Shown here piece after piece: positions 34,734-44,924 of a stretch of 64,000 nt of DNA. The stretch's first letter is position 1. Each line of letters starts with the position of its first letter. Position numbers and translations under genes: made by a program. The stretch covers positions 8,261,323-8,325,322 of the forward strand of contig NC_058162.1 in NCBI RefSeq assembly GCF_020080835.1. Reading direction: 5' to 3'. The notes beneath the pieces are model-generated. The model was not told the DNA's origin, ran no database searches, and saw nothing but the letters and a program-made list of their open reading frames with translations. The DNA comes from Cotesia glomerata. Its lineage: Eukaryota > Arthropoda > Insecta > Hymenoptera > Braconidae.

Positions 34734-35423
34734 GTCACAACATCGTCTCTGTATGTAACATGTCAGCGCATAAACTAACCAAAAAATGTCAAAGAAATGA
34801 AAATAATTTTTAACTATATTATTGTTAATGAATTATTTAATAATAATACTGCACAAATAATTTGTATAAAAAGTTTACAAAATAAAATATAAAAGTTTTG
34901 TAGATTTTATTTGCTTTCTTTTATATTTTGACAGCTATTAGAGCAATGTTTATAAAACAATTCATATATTCTACAAGCTTCTAATAATTTATTTTCAATC
35001 CTTCTTAGCCGTCGATTACTAATTGAAAACTAATTTTTAATCAACTTAAAAAAATAAATTCTGTTATTAGAACGAGTTTAAATATTTGTGAAAAGTTCTG
35101 TGCATATTATCACTCTTAATCAGAGCATTTGTTAGTGAACTTTAAAATAACTTATTTTTTTTTAATTTATTAATTTTTACTTTTTTTTTATGCCCGCCCC
35201 TGTCAGCAAAGCCTCGGCTTTGCAAAAGTCGGGCGACGCCCCCTCACGCTCGGCAAAACCTCTTCCACTGGGTTACGTACTTTCGGCTGGATAGCAAGAA
35301 AAATAGTATACAACCCACGACCAGAATGTTGGATGCCTTGACGTATGTGATATGATGGCCGAAGCTGTCATATCCCGTACGCCAGGAAATCCAACTTCCT
35401 GACCTTGGGTTATAATATATTAT

Positions 35424-35817
35424 TACATCAATAACTATTTAAATTAAAAACAAAAAAAAAAAACATCAATAGAAAACTTTAAATTACTGACCGCAAAAAA
35501 TTCCCGTCGGTTATTTTCCAAGGTTATCCCTCGGGAAATAAATTGAGCGACACAAGTACGTAGAAAATGCATTCGTTACGTAGTCACTTGGGTAAACGAG
35601 AAAAGAAATCCTCATTCATATGTAAGAGAGTAATAATTTTAAATGGCTCCCTCTTGTCTCCCTAACTTGCATTATAATTTACCCTCCGATCCATAGATAG
35701 TATGAAAAAAAAAAAAGAAAAGTGGCTACCAAAACGGTATGCATAATTCACGCCGATGACGTAGAATTTTTCTTGAATCCCCAACGCACTTTTAGCGCAA
35801 AAATACAGAGAGATATA
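35424..35817. other. Intronic DNA
   Basis: Nothing recognised between the E2 cap and the next MITE. Confidence 0.5.
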
Positions 35818-36265
35818 CAGGGTGTCCCAAAAGTCACGGACGCCATTATAGCATCTGATGAAAAAAATAATTCTGAGACGAAAAGTCCTTAGCCATTTTT
35901 CAATAAACCGCATAGATAATTAATTATTAATTAAAAGTAACGTCTCTTTATTTGTTAGAGAGAGAGCGCCAGTGTCCAGTAAAGTATGTGCCAAACAAAG
36001 ACACAACTAACTGTATGACTAACTACTTTCTATAGCTAACGTAGTCACACATATTTACTTACACATTCACACGTGCAAGCGTCTTCATTGGAACGCACTT
36101 GACTTGAAACTAGTGCTCTCTCTCTCTAACGCATAGAAGGACGTTATTTTAATTAATAATTAATTATCTATGCGTCTGATTAAAAAATGGCTAATGACTT
36201 TTCGTCTCAGAATTATTTTGTTTGTCAGATGCTACAATGGCGTCCGTTATTTCTGGGACACTCTG
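35818..36265. mobile_element. MITE with CAGGGTGTCCC termini, copy 2
   Basis: 448 bp, TA on both sides, closely similar along its length to 6070-6515. Its right end is 30 bp upstream of a guanylate cyclase exon, so it occupies the place where the branch point would normally be. Confidence 0.9.
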
Positions 36266-36295
36266 TATAAAAATAATTACTATTAATTGTTGAAG

Positions 36296-36387
36296 GTCGC
36301 AACATTGATGCGGCGATGCTGGGCTCACGATTCTGCAGATAGACCAGACTTTCCAGCACTGAAACAAACTATTCGGAAAATCAACAA
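36296..36387 (+). CDS. Receptor guanylate cyclase exon, end of kinase-homology domain
   Basis: A 92-bp exon between a TTGAAG acceptor and a GTGAGT donor. It starts at a codon boundary, in phase with the previous exon, and leaves two bases for the next one. The peptide is VATLMRRCWAHDSADRPDF, then PALKQTIRKIN. The L.(R)RCW...P..RPDF...K..IRK.N signature closes the kinase-homology domain of receptor guanylate cyclases. The next part of the protein should be the coiled-coil dimerisation helix and the catalytic cyclase domain. Neither was found in the remaining 27.6 kb on the plus strand. If the gene is intact, the next intron exceeds that length. Confidence 0.9.
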
Positions 36388-36966
36388 GTGAGTATCTGTT
36401 GCAATATGTATTTAGTTCAGTTGGCTCGAGTTATGCTACTTTGTATAACCGCCTTTATATATTATGCATTATATCATTCTCGGCAGTTTGTATCGTATAA
36501 TGAAATTTACATATTTTTCTTAGATATTATATGTATATATTTATATAGAAACATAAATTTGGATTTAAAATGCAACGAGGTTGTGATCTAGTAACTCCCT
36601 ACTATGCAGTTTGTAACTTTCTGTATCGTTTGCACGTTGACTGTTCAGAAACTTTCCTCAACATAATTAAGATATTAACGTAATTAACCAACTATTATCG
36701 ATACCGTACATAGTTTTCAAATTCCAAATTATTATACTGCGTTACACTTTCGGGTTGTATTTTCTTGGAATAATTGACATACTTTAAATTCAAAAATATT
36801 CATGCATAAAAGCATACTTATGGTAATGGATAGATTAGTTATTTTAACAAAGTGAGCCAAGCATTTAAATTTTAAATCCCTACTCTCACTTTAATTTTTA
36901 TTTTAAAATTAGTCCAGAAAAGAATGTCGTGGCTTAAAAATTTGATGAAATAAACTATTTAAATTA
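36388..36966. other. Intronic AT-rich DNA
   Basis: Nothing recognised. The frame at 36388-36591 starts at the donor and is intronic. Confidence 0.5.
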
Positions 36967-37068
36967 CAGTGCTCCCCCCTAAGATATTCTAGCTGTGTCG
37001 CAATTTTTTCATTAATTACTAACAAGAGAAAAAAAGATAACCTGTCATATCTTAGGGAGGGAGCACTG
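36967..37068. mobile_element. 102-bp TA-flanked MITE
   Basis: The ends CAGTGCTCCCCCCTAAGATA and the complement of CAGTGCTCCCTCCCTAAGAT are inverted, with TA on both sides. Tc1/mariner-type, no coding capacity. Confidence 0.87.
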
Positions 37069-37173
37069 TAATCAGTTATTTGACAAAAGAGTATTAATAT
37101 TTGCTTTAATTATTAAATATTTGACTTTCTTATTATAATGTTAACGAACGAATAACTTTATATGAATTAAGTT

Positions 37174-37555
37174 TTTTTTTTTTTTTTTTTTTTAACCCCG
37201 CTTTTCAGACTTCTATCTCGATGGGGGTCCGGCCGAGACCGGAGGGGGACTCCAGGCTGACCGGTACATTAAGTTTGGCAGAATAAGTTTTGGCGGTATT
37301 ACATACTTTTTCAGCCTGGAGAGTAATGCGACGATGGGCTGACTTTGGGGAAATTGTACTCATTTGCCTGTGTCCCACCGGTAGCACAGGGCTTGGAGAA
37401 ACCATCGAAAAACCCAAACCTGTACAGCCCGGCGTGAGTTACGAGCACCGATGTTCACTGAAAATTAAATTTCAGCTCACAGCGTGATTCGAACCCACGC
37501 CTCACCAGTCCCAAGCAAGCATGACAAGCGTTGTACCGCTCAGCCATGGGACTGG
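37174..37555 (-). mobile_element. tRNA-derived SINE with 18-bp target duplication
   Basis: Read on the minus strand it begins with a tRNA-like head (GCCAGTCCCATGGCTGAGCG, A-box like; then GTGGGTTCGAATCACGC, B-box). A tRNA-unrelated body follows, ending in a long poly(A), seen as poly(T) at about 37172-37194. CTTTATATGAATTAAGTT is duplicated at 37156-37173 and 37556-37573. The head looks Ser-type because of the TGGCTGAGCGG D-arm, but that assignment is tentative. Expressed by RNA polymerase III and mobilised by a LINE in trans. Confidence 0.92.
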
Positions 37556-37573
37556 CTTTATATGAATTAAGTT

Positions 37574-38033
37574 AAAATTAATTAATGTGTATAATAGTCT
37601 TTAATCATCCGGTATTCAGAAGAGTCTTCTCTTTGCGGTTTGCGATCCTTTTTTGTAACTTTATTCAAACGCCAATAGATGGCTCCAAATGATTTTTTTA
37701 ATCTTTTTATTTTATTTAAATTATTTTCTTTACTTTGCTTTCAGCTTATTAAATACATCCAAAATTATCGAACAAATAATTTTTTACTCTGCAATTAAAA
37801 ATAAAAATACATTTTTTATCGAAATACTAAGTAAAAGTCATAAGATAATTTTTTTTCAATTTGCCACAATTTTTCAGCACAAAAAACATGTTTTACATCA
37901 CATGTTTTACAGCACAAAATACATTTCAAGTTTTTTCTGCAGAAAATATGTACTTTTAGAAGCAAAAATTTTGACAAAAAACTTATTCTTTGATCAATTT
38001 AAAAGACACAAAATTCTGTTTAAAGTAATTTTT
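37574..38033. other. AT-rich non-coding DNA
   Basis: Nothing recognised before the dispersed repeat. The 183-codon frame 37689-38240 is an AT-rich chance frame that runs on into the repeat. Confidence 0.5.
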
Positions 38034-38226
38034 AACTTCCCGCTAAGAAAATCGGGAAGTTATTGTTTTCACCCCGTTTTGCAAAAATCGAGTTTTCATC
38101 AGATCTCGACGTTTGAAGGTCACAGGAAGCTTCCCTGGCTATCCCCGCGAGGTTGTCACTATGTCTGTATGTGTGTGTGCGTGCGTGCGTGCGTGTGTGT
38201 GTGTGTGTGTGTGTATGTGTGTGTGT
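38034..38226 (+). repeat. Dispersed AACTTCCCGCT repeat, left part, split by LINE copy 2
   Basis: It starts AACTTCCCGCTAAGAAAATC, includes CATCAGATCTCGACGTTTGA and CAGGAAGCTTCCCTGGCTAT, and runs into the (TG)n tract where the LINE is inserted. The right part resumes at about 41325. Confidence 0.9.
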
Positions 38227-38478
38227 TTTTTTTTTTATAGAGGAGGTAAAATACATTTACGTATGCCAGGACTTGATTTGGTGCCAGGACTAGGTGTTGG
38301 TGCCTGGGTATGTCGGACTCAGAAGTCAATATTATTTTCTAACAATACCGACTAAACATCCTCCTCTCTCCTTTCCCTATAGATGTTACAGAGAAGACTG
38401 GATCGGGACCGCGTTAGCATTACTTCGATCCAGTCCATGTTGTGTCTCACGACACCTACTTCTTGTTACTACTGGTTT

Positions 38479-39390
38479 CTAATCCCTTTCTGCGATTTTT
38501 TCGTTTAAAAGGCGCTGCGCGTAGGCCGCGACAGCTGACCAGTTTTCTTCTTTTGTGATCATGCAGGTTACCAAGCTCTCAGGGGAGAGCGTTGTGCCTA
38601 TTGTTTCTTCGGTGCTGATTCTGTCGTCCTTCCACCGATCACACTCGAAAAACGTGTGCTCGGCGTTGTCAATTTTGTCTGGGCAGTATTTGCACGTTGG
38701 TGTGCTGTGCAAACCCATCTTGAAAAGATAGGCATTGAACTGCCCATGTCCCGTCAATAGCTGGGTCAGGAAGAAGTCCGTGTCCCCGTGCTTTCGAGAA
38801 AGCCAGACGTTGATGTTTGGGATCAGGCGCGCTGTCCATCTGCCCGTCTCTCCCGATGTCCATCGGTCCTGCCACTCTCGCTGCGTTTCCGCCTTTATCC
38901 TCGTTCTTGCGTCCTTCATGTTTTCGTCACTATCTTTAGCGTCATAGAGTTTAACTCTCTCGAACGCTAATAGGTCGATGGGCGTGGCTCCCGCAATGAC
39001 CAATACAGCCGCTTCGGAAACCGTTCGATAGGCGCAGGCAACCCTGAGAGCGCCTCGCCGCTGTACTGCTGCTATCTTTCGCCGGTAGGTCTTCTGCTTT
39101 AATATGTCTGCCCATATCTCAGTTCCATAAAGCAGTACCAAGTGGACTGCTTCTATAAGAACTCTTCTCTTTTTTGTTCTTGGTCCCATGGTGTTGGTCA
39201 TAATTCTTGCTAAGCTAGACACCGTCTTGCTGGCTTTCTGGCATGCATTATCGAGGTGTTCGCGAAAAGATAGTTTTTCGTCTATCATTACCCCCAGATA
39301 GCGCAGGGCCCTTGTTGACGTCAGTGTTGTTCCTCCCATGTCCACAGCGAATGGTTTTGGGAACCATTTTTGACGAGTCGGAACGACCAT
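38479..39390 (-). pseudogene. LINE ORF2, end of reverse transcriptase and C-terminal domain
   Basis: 303 codons from the first Met, and the frame extends upstream through WLDKHHLKLAKHKTE to about 39438. It includes LRYLGVMIDEKLSF, LYGTEIWADIL and RVACAYRTVSEAAVLVIAG. The C-terminal domain has a CKYC...H...C finger (CKYCPDKIDNAEHTFFEC), typical of R1-clade ORF2. The catalytic FADD/YADD core that should precede it is missing. Confidence 0.85.
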
Positions 39391-39424
39391 CTCGGTTTTG
39401 TGCTTGGCGAGTTTCAGGTGGTGT

Positions 39425-40276
39425 TTATCGAGCCAAGTCTCTATTCAACCGCGGAATAGAGGCGTTACATGCGGCAGCAATTTCTTTCATCGTATTTAGC
39501 ACTGCCTTTTTCGTCTCGCTGCAGGTATCCGGAGTCAGGTTGTTCTGAAGGATAGACCAGCTTCGTGCAAGTGAAGCTTGCAATGCCTCTGGATCAAGCC
39601 TCTTGGCATTCCACTTCCGCTTAGAAAGGTCGCGTTGTGAAACCGAAGCAGATGCCAATCCAACGTTGAATGTCACGAACTGGTGATCACTGCCGCTGTA
39701 TTCTTCGGATACAGTCCAGTCTTTGATCATGTTGGCAGTCCTTGGAGTCGCCAACGAGATGTCGAGGATGGATTCTTGGTACCCTGGTCTTCTAAAGGTC
39801 GTGGTGCTCCCGGTGTTCAGCACTATAAGTTCGAGTATAGCCGCGACGTCAGCGACCTCGTTACCTCTGGTGTCGGAGAAAGCAGTGCCCCACTCAGCCG
39901 ATTTAGCGTTGAAGTCTCCGGCTACGATGATTTCGCCATCGAATTTAGTGACCGCATTTTCTATATTTGCCAGTTTCTGTCGGAACACACTAATCCCTCC
40001 GTTAGGTGAGAGATAGACGCTTATGAAGTAGGTTGCGGGGGTTTGAATCCAGACGAAACCTGCTCCACTTCCGCTTTTGTTGACGGTAACGTTCTTTGTG
40101 TTCACAATCCAAATTGCTGCCGTGCCAGTTTCGTCTGCGAACCATGTTTTACCTTCGATGTTTAGATATTGCTCGCAGATAAAGCAGACGTCGATTTTAT
40201 CTTCAAAGACACGCTGGCGCAGCAGGTTTTGCGCCAAGGCGCACCTATTCAGGTTGCCTTGTAGTATGCGTGTCAT
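39425..40276 (-). pseudogene. LINE ORF2, apurinic-type endonuclease
   Basis: The likely start is ATG at 40276, two bases after the ORF1 stop. The frame encodes 283 residues. ILQGNLNRCALAQNLL opens the fold, ICEQY and IVAGDFNAKSAEWG carry catalytic residues, and SILDISLATP and GSDHQFVTF close it. It ends in a stop created at the deletion junction (about 39440), just where the reverse transcriptase should begin. The family is R1-clade by the N-terminal motif. The nuclease nicks target DNA to prime reverse transcription. Confidence 0.85.
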
Positions 40277-40278
40277 TT

Positions 40279-41320
40279 CTATCCTCTCGTGGCTTCTACA
40301 AGTGCTGTGCGGAATGCCCTGCAAGCTCCAGTGCCAGGAACATGGCATAGACCATCCTGGGGATTTTTGTCTGGAGCACAAAGGAAGCATTTTGGCTTCT
40401 CCGTGCAGTTTACGGCCTTGTGGTTCTCTCTGCCACATTTGTAGCAGCACTTGCCTCTGTCTGGTCCCGCACACTGACGTGTTTGGTGTCCAAAACCAAG
40501 ACATTTAAAAAAGCGTGTTACTTTTGCAACTGGGCGTATACGACAGTTCACCCAACCGATCATTATACGGGCCTTGTCGAGGGCCTTAATCGCACTGGCC
40601 TCGTCTACTTCGCAGAAGGCTGCCCGATTGCTTCGTGGTGTGGGTTTTGTCAAATTTACCCATTTGACCTCCAGGATGTCAGTGAATTCACGTTTAAGTG
40701 CTTCACGGACTTCGCTCTCGGTAGAGATTTTATCCAAGTCGAGGATCTCGATCGTTGTTGTTGGTGTTAGCGTCTTGACTATGTCGATGTTTGCAGTGGC
40801 TGCCTCTACTGCATCGGTGAAAGCCTTGCTGTCTTCGGTCTTTCGAGCCATTTCAAGGAGAACGCCTCCGTGTTTCGTCTTTTTAATAGACTTTATGTCT
40901 ACGCCCGTCTCGACAGGGCTTACCTTGGCCTTGATTTCCTTGAGGAGATCGGCGTATGTTCGCCCTTCAGCTGGTTGGACAAGCACAGCTTTAGTTCTTG
41001 TCTTTTTCCTCTTCGATTTCTTGGAGCCACCGTTGTTTGGCTGGTTTTGGGCTGTAGCAGATTGAGCCGCTGGCTCCTGTTTTTTCTTTCTCTTGTTTTG
41101 CCGAGTCACTTTGGTCCAGGTATCATCCCGGGCTGTCTTTTTCTGTGCTGGCTTGTCAATTTCTGCGGAAGGACTGGGCGTGGACAGCGGCCTCTTCTTG
41201 TTGTTGCCCTCTCCTTGCTGTGATAATTTCTTAGGAGTGACCAGAGGTGGCTGTGATTTTTTGCTTAGACTCGGAGATATTTGAGTCGTTGACGCCGACG
41301 TCGTTGGTAATTTGTTAGCT
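40279..41320 (-). pseudogene. LINE ORF1, gag-like with CCHC knuckles, 5' truncated
   Basis: The frame is open from the 5' break near 41320 down to a stop at 40279-40281. The start region is Pro/Ser/Lys-rich. The centre contains VLLEMARKTEDSKAF, TPTTTIEILDLD and TKPTPRSNRAAFCEV. The C-terminal part has three Cys/His knuckles: a CLGFGHQTRQC unit, a perfect CX2CX4HX4C (CYKCGRENHKAVNC), and a CFLC...C unit. This is the standard R1-clade ORF1 arrangement, an RNA-binding nucleocapsid-like protein. No initiating ATG is left. Confidence 0.85.
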
Positions 41321-41324
41321 TGAG

Positions 41325-42085
41325 AAATTTTGAGAAATTTTGAAAAATCTCAAAAAAAATAAGAAAAAAATCATTTTTGAAAGTGGTTTTTTTGGAATAA
41401 CTTTTAAATGGCTCGATCGATCAACTCCAAAAACTAATCCGCCTTTAACCTTGAAAAACCACGTCGATCACCGCTAATCTGGTCAAAATCGGTTGATTCG
41501 TTCGAGAGATAGCGTAAACGAAAGAAAACTTTTAGAGCTTAAAAAAATTAGAGCTTAATATAAAATTAGAGCTTTTATTAGAGCTTAAACTTTTGGAGCT
41601 TAAAAAACTGCGTCGATCGCCGCCTAGAACGTAAAAATCGGTTGATTGGTTCGAGAGATATCCTCGATGAAATATTTGGAAACAAGTGTTTTTTCAACAT
41701 AACTCCGACATTTTTTGGAATAACTTTTAAACGGCTCTACCTATAAATTCTAAAAACTAATCAGTTCTTAACATACAAAAACCACGTCGATCGCCGCCAA
41801 CCGCGTAAAAATCGGTTCATTTATTCAAAAGTTATTGCGGCTTAAAAATTTGAAAAATTGTGTTTTATCAAACTTCTATCAGACCTTTGAGCTCGAAGAG
41901 CTCAAAAGCATAAAAAGTTATCTCTTTAAGCTCAGAAAGCTCAAAATAACACATATATAGTATTTTTGAGCTCGGAGAGTTCAAAAACATCATTAGGGCA
42001 ATTTTAAGCACCTAGGTATGAAATGAGCGGTAAGTTGCACGGATGGCCTTCAGGGTCTACCGTTTTTCTAATTTTTTTTTTTGGA
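41325..42085 (+). repeat. Dispersed AACTTCCCGCT repeat, right part after LINE copy 2
   Basis: It resumes with TTTTGAAAAATCTCAAAAAA and carries three degenerate modules with GATCGCCGCC and AAAATCGGTT. It has GAGCTCGAAGAGCTC, then ends GCGGTAAGTTGCACGGATGG...CTACCGTTTTTCTAATTTTT. Confidence 0.85.
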
Positions 42086-42968
42086 TTAATAAATTTTTTC
42101 ATCAATAGAAAATTAAAATTTTTGAGATTAAAATACAAGACCTAAAAAAACTGATACTAAAAAAATCTTTTTTTTTCAGGGAATCTAAAAAAAGTATCGA
42201 AGCTAATTTTGGATAAAATAAAAAATATAAAATTTTGAATTTCCATAATTTCATTACCAAAAAAAAAAAAAAAATGCAGTCCATCAGTTCTGAATAAAGC
42301 AACAGCTTTATAACTAGTTAATTTTTTGCGTTGAAAAACATTGCTTAAGGTCAATTTGAGCATCTCTATAGCGTCTGGAATAATTATTCAACCATTAACT
42401 ACATAACTCATTACTCACTACTTTTCTCTCGTTACACTTTATGTAAAATTTATATTTCCAAAGTATGCATGAGCCCAGGAGCAGTAACTTACACTTGTTC
42501 TAAGCATACGACCACACGTTATAAAGTAGAGGTAAACTTTTGATCTTAAATGAGTGCTGAAATAATTAAACAGAATGCTACATAAAGCACTGAGAAAATT
42601 TTCGTAAATAGCACTCTATACTAAAATACAAGCACTCTGCTGCCTCAGCTTTAATATTTTTTTTTTTAAATTATTGTACAAGCTCACGTCGTTTTTACTG
42701 CGCTAGAACTTGGCTTATATTGTATTTTCTTTTTCACACTGTCTTTCTTTGTTGTTTTCTCATCATCGTTGACAATGAGTTGCTTTTCCTTTATATAGTT
42801 TTTTTTCATCCCATAAAATATTCCATGCGGACGCGGATAATTTTTTTTTTTGAGGCTTGCGCATAAATTTACCTACCGAGTGAAGAATTTTTAATGATAC
42901 TCTCAACACAACTTTCATTAAGTAGAATTCTACTAAGGATTTAAAGCCTTCAGTTTCATACATTTTTA
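42086..42968. other. AT-rich non-coding DNA
   Basis: No gene or element is recognised. Confidence 0.5.
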
Positions 42969-43120
42969 ACTTCCCGCTACGAAAATCGAAGATTTTCAAA
43001 AATCGGGAAGTTATTGTTTTCACCCCGTTTTGCAAAAACCGAGTTTTCATCAGATCTCGACGTTTGAAGGTCACAGGAAGCTTCCCTGACTATCCCTGCG
43101 AGGTTGTCACGGTGTCTGTA

Positions 43121-43192
<72 letters not shown>

Positions 43193-43826
43193 TATGTGAA
43201 CCGCTTATAACTTTTGAACGGCTTGACCGATTTCATCGCGGTTGGTGCCATTCGAAAGGACTTGACCAAACTTAGATTTTGAAAACTATTTGGACCGATT
43301 CAGATCAATAGATTTTGAGAAATCTTCAAAAAACTGAAAAAAAATTTTCATCAGCTCTTAACCTCAAAAAACCACGTCGATCGCCACCAGTCCGGTCAAA
43401 ATCGGTTGATTCGTTCGAGAGATATCGTGAACGAAAGAAAACCGAAAAAAGTGTTTTTTCGGAATAACTCCGAAATTTTTAGCGCGATCAATTCAAAATT
43501 TGAGATTCTTTGTGAGGCTTAAAAAACTGCGTCGAATGCTGCCAACCGCGTGAAAATCGGTTTATTCATTCAAAAGTTATTGTGGTTTAAAAATTCAAAA
43601 AATAGTGTCATCAAATCCCTATCAGACTTTTGAGCTCGAAGAGCTCAAAAGCATAGGAAAACAATCTCTTTGAGCTTGGAGAGCTCAAAATAACCCATAA
43701 ATTGTATTTTTGAGCTCGAAGAGCTCAAAAACGTCATTGGTGCAATTTTATGCGCCTAAGTATGGAATTAGCGGGAAGTTGCAGGGATGGCCTTCAGGGT
43801 CAACCGTTTTCCTAATTTTTTTTTCT
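42969..43826 (+). repeat. Dispersed AACTTCCCGCT repeat, uninterrupted copy
   Basis: A complete copy: AACTTCCCGCTACGAAAATC start, GGTGTCTGTATGTATG leading into a 76-bp (TG)n, internal modules, two TTGAGCTCGAAGAGCTCAAA palindromes, and the AGCGGGAAGTTGCAGGGATG ... CCTAATTTTTTT end. About 860 bp. No coding frame. Best reference copy in the window. Confidence 0.92.
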
Positions 43827-43917
43827 TTATAAAAAAAATGAATTTTTGAAAATTTTTGAATTTATAGAAAATCAATAAGTTAACATGATAAAATTTTTTT
43901 CGAACTATCGCATATTT

Positions 43918-44080
43918 TTAACTTCCCGCTAAAAAAATCGAAGATTTTCGAAAAATCGGGAAGTTATCGGCTTTACCCCGTTTTGCAAAAATCGAGGTTT
44001 CAACAGATCTCGACGTTTTGAAGTCCTAAGAAGCTTTCCTGACTATTTTTACGATGATGTCCGTACGTGTGTGTGTGTGT
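43918..44080 (+). repeat. Dispersed AACTTCCCGCT repeat, left part, split by LINE copy 3
   Basis: It starts AACTTCCCGCTAAAAAAATC and runs to GTCCGTACGTGTGTGTG, where the LINE poly(A) begins. Confidence 0.9.
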
Positions 44081-44344
44081 TTTTTTTTTTTTTTTTTTTT
44101 CCCTTAGGGGGGGGGGGAATCTTTTTTACGGATTCTAGGCATAGTTGTTTGGCCTGGATATGTGGCGACTCGACGCAGCGTCATACTAAAACTCGACACT
44201 AACGCCCCTACCCACTAAACTCTAAACCCCTTTTCCTTCTTTCCTCTAATCCCTCATGGAAACCGCCGTCATGCATTACTTCGTGAAGGGAGGATCTAGC
44301 TACTGCTCTTCCTTCTGGTGGCTAAGGTGTTAACTACCTTCCTT

Positions 44345-44924
44345 CTATCTTCTGCTATTTGCTCTTCTTCTTTTGGTGGAACGCAAGTCTTTAAGGACTT
44401 CTGTTGCAAACGTGTTGGTAGCGTTCCAGGCAGCTTCTGATGACAACATTGCTTCCACTAGTGAATCTGGTTGCATTCTCTGGTTCAGGATCCTCTCCAG
44501 TTCTTCACGCTGTGGATCGAAACGAGGACATACAAAGAAGACGTGCTCCGCGTCTTCAGCAGCTCCTTGGCAGGACGGGCACTCCGAAGAGTCATCGTGC
44601 TTAAAGCGGTGTAGATACTCTCGAAAACACCCATGTCCCGACAACATCTGCGTAAGATAGTAATTGACCTCACCGTGATTCCGGTTAAGCCAAATGTCGA
44701 TCCGAGGTATGAGACGGTGCATCCACCTACCCTTCTCTGCAGCATCCCATTGTAGTTGCCATCGGCCTATGCTCTTCTGCCGTTCTTCAATTCTAAGTTC
44801 TTCAGGGCTCAGTGCAGTTGACCTTTTTCGTTGGTAAAGGGCCCGTTTTTCCTCTGCTAGAACTCTAAGAGGTAGGGTTCCAGCAATGACGCACACTGCT
44901 TCTTCTGATATAATTCACTGATGT
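44345..44924 (-). pseudogene. LINE ORF2, C-terminal domain out of frame
   Basis: The frame continues ORF2 after a deletion near 44920. ISEEAVCVIAG is followed by basic and helical segments, WLNRNHGEVNYYLTQMLSGH, and the Cys/His finger CPSCQGAAEDAEHVFFVCP. It ends in an Arg-rich tail. In a whole element this would be the last 200 residues of ORF2. About 45 residues (YGA.IWA..L... region) are missing and the frame is shifted. Confidence 0.85.

Larger units (their letters stand above)
31633..35423. mobile_element. Composite inverted element E2, 3.8 kb
   Basis: The left unit 31751-32502 and right unit 33646-35303 (the latter with an 895-bp hAT insertion) are inverted copies of about 750 bp. Each is bounded by inverted TTTTTCTTGCTCTCC...CGAAAGTACGC motifs related to those of E1. 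Palindromic caps (31633-31750 and 35304-35423) lie outside, starting TAGTATATTACAACCCTAGG. A hairpin GCAAAGCCGAGGCTTTGC sits near each end. The centre holds a dispersed-repeat copy. E2 begins 190 bp after E1 ends. Confidence 0.8.
38227..41325 (-). mobile_element. R1-clade LINE copy 2, internally deleted
   Basis: Minus-strand element with its poly(A) (poly(T) at 38226-38237) against a (TG)n tract. It carries ORF1 with zinc knuckles, an endonuclease frame and the last third of the reverse transcriptase. The RT catalytic core is deleted at about 39440. The 5' end at about 41325 joins the inside of a dispersed repeat rather than a TG tract, so part of the target was lost. The family differs from copies 1 and 3. 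Confidence 0.9.

Noticed and set aside
37689..38240. 183-codon plus-strand frame
   Set aside because: Phe/Ile/Lys/Asn-rich AT-driven frame that ends inside the dispersed repeat and its TG tract.
39243..41284. Long plus-strand frames over LINE copy 2 (up to 163 codons)
   Set aside because: Antisense shadows of the minus-strand LINE proteins, which have clear motifs; the plus-strand frames have none.
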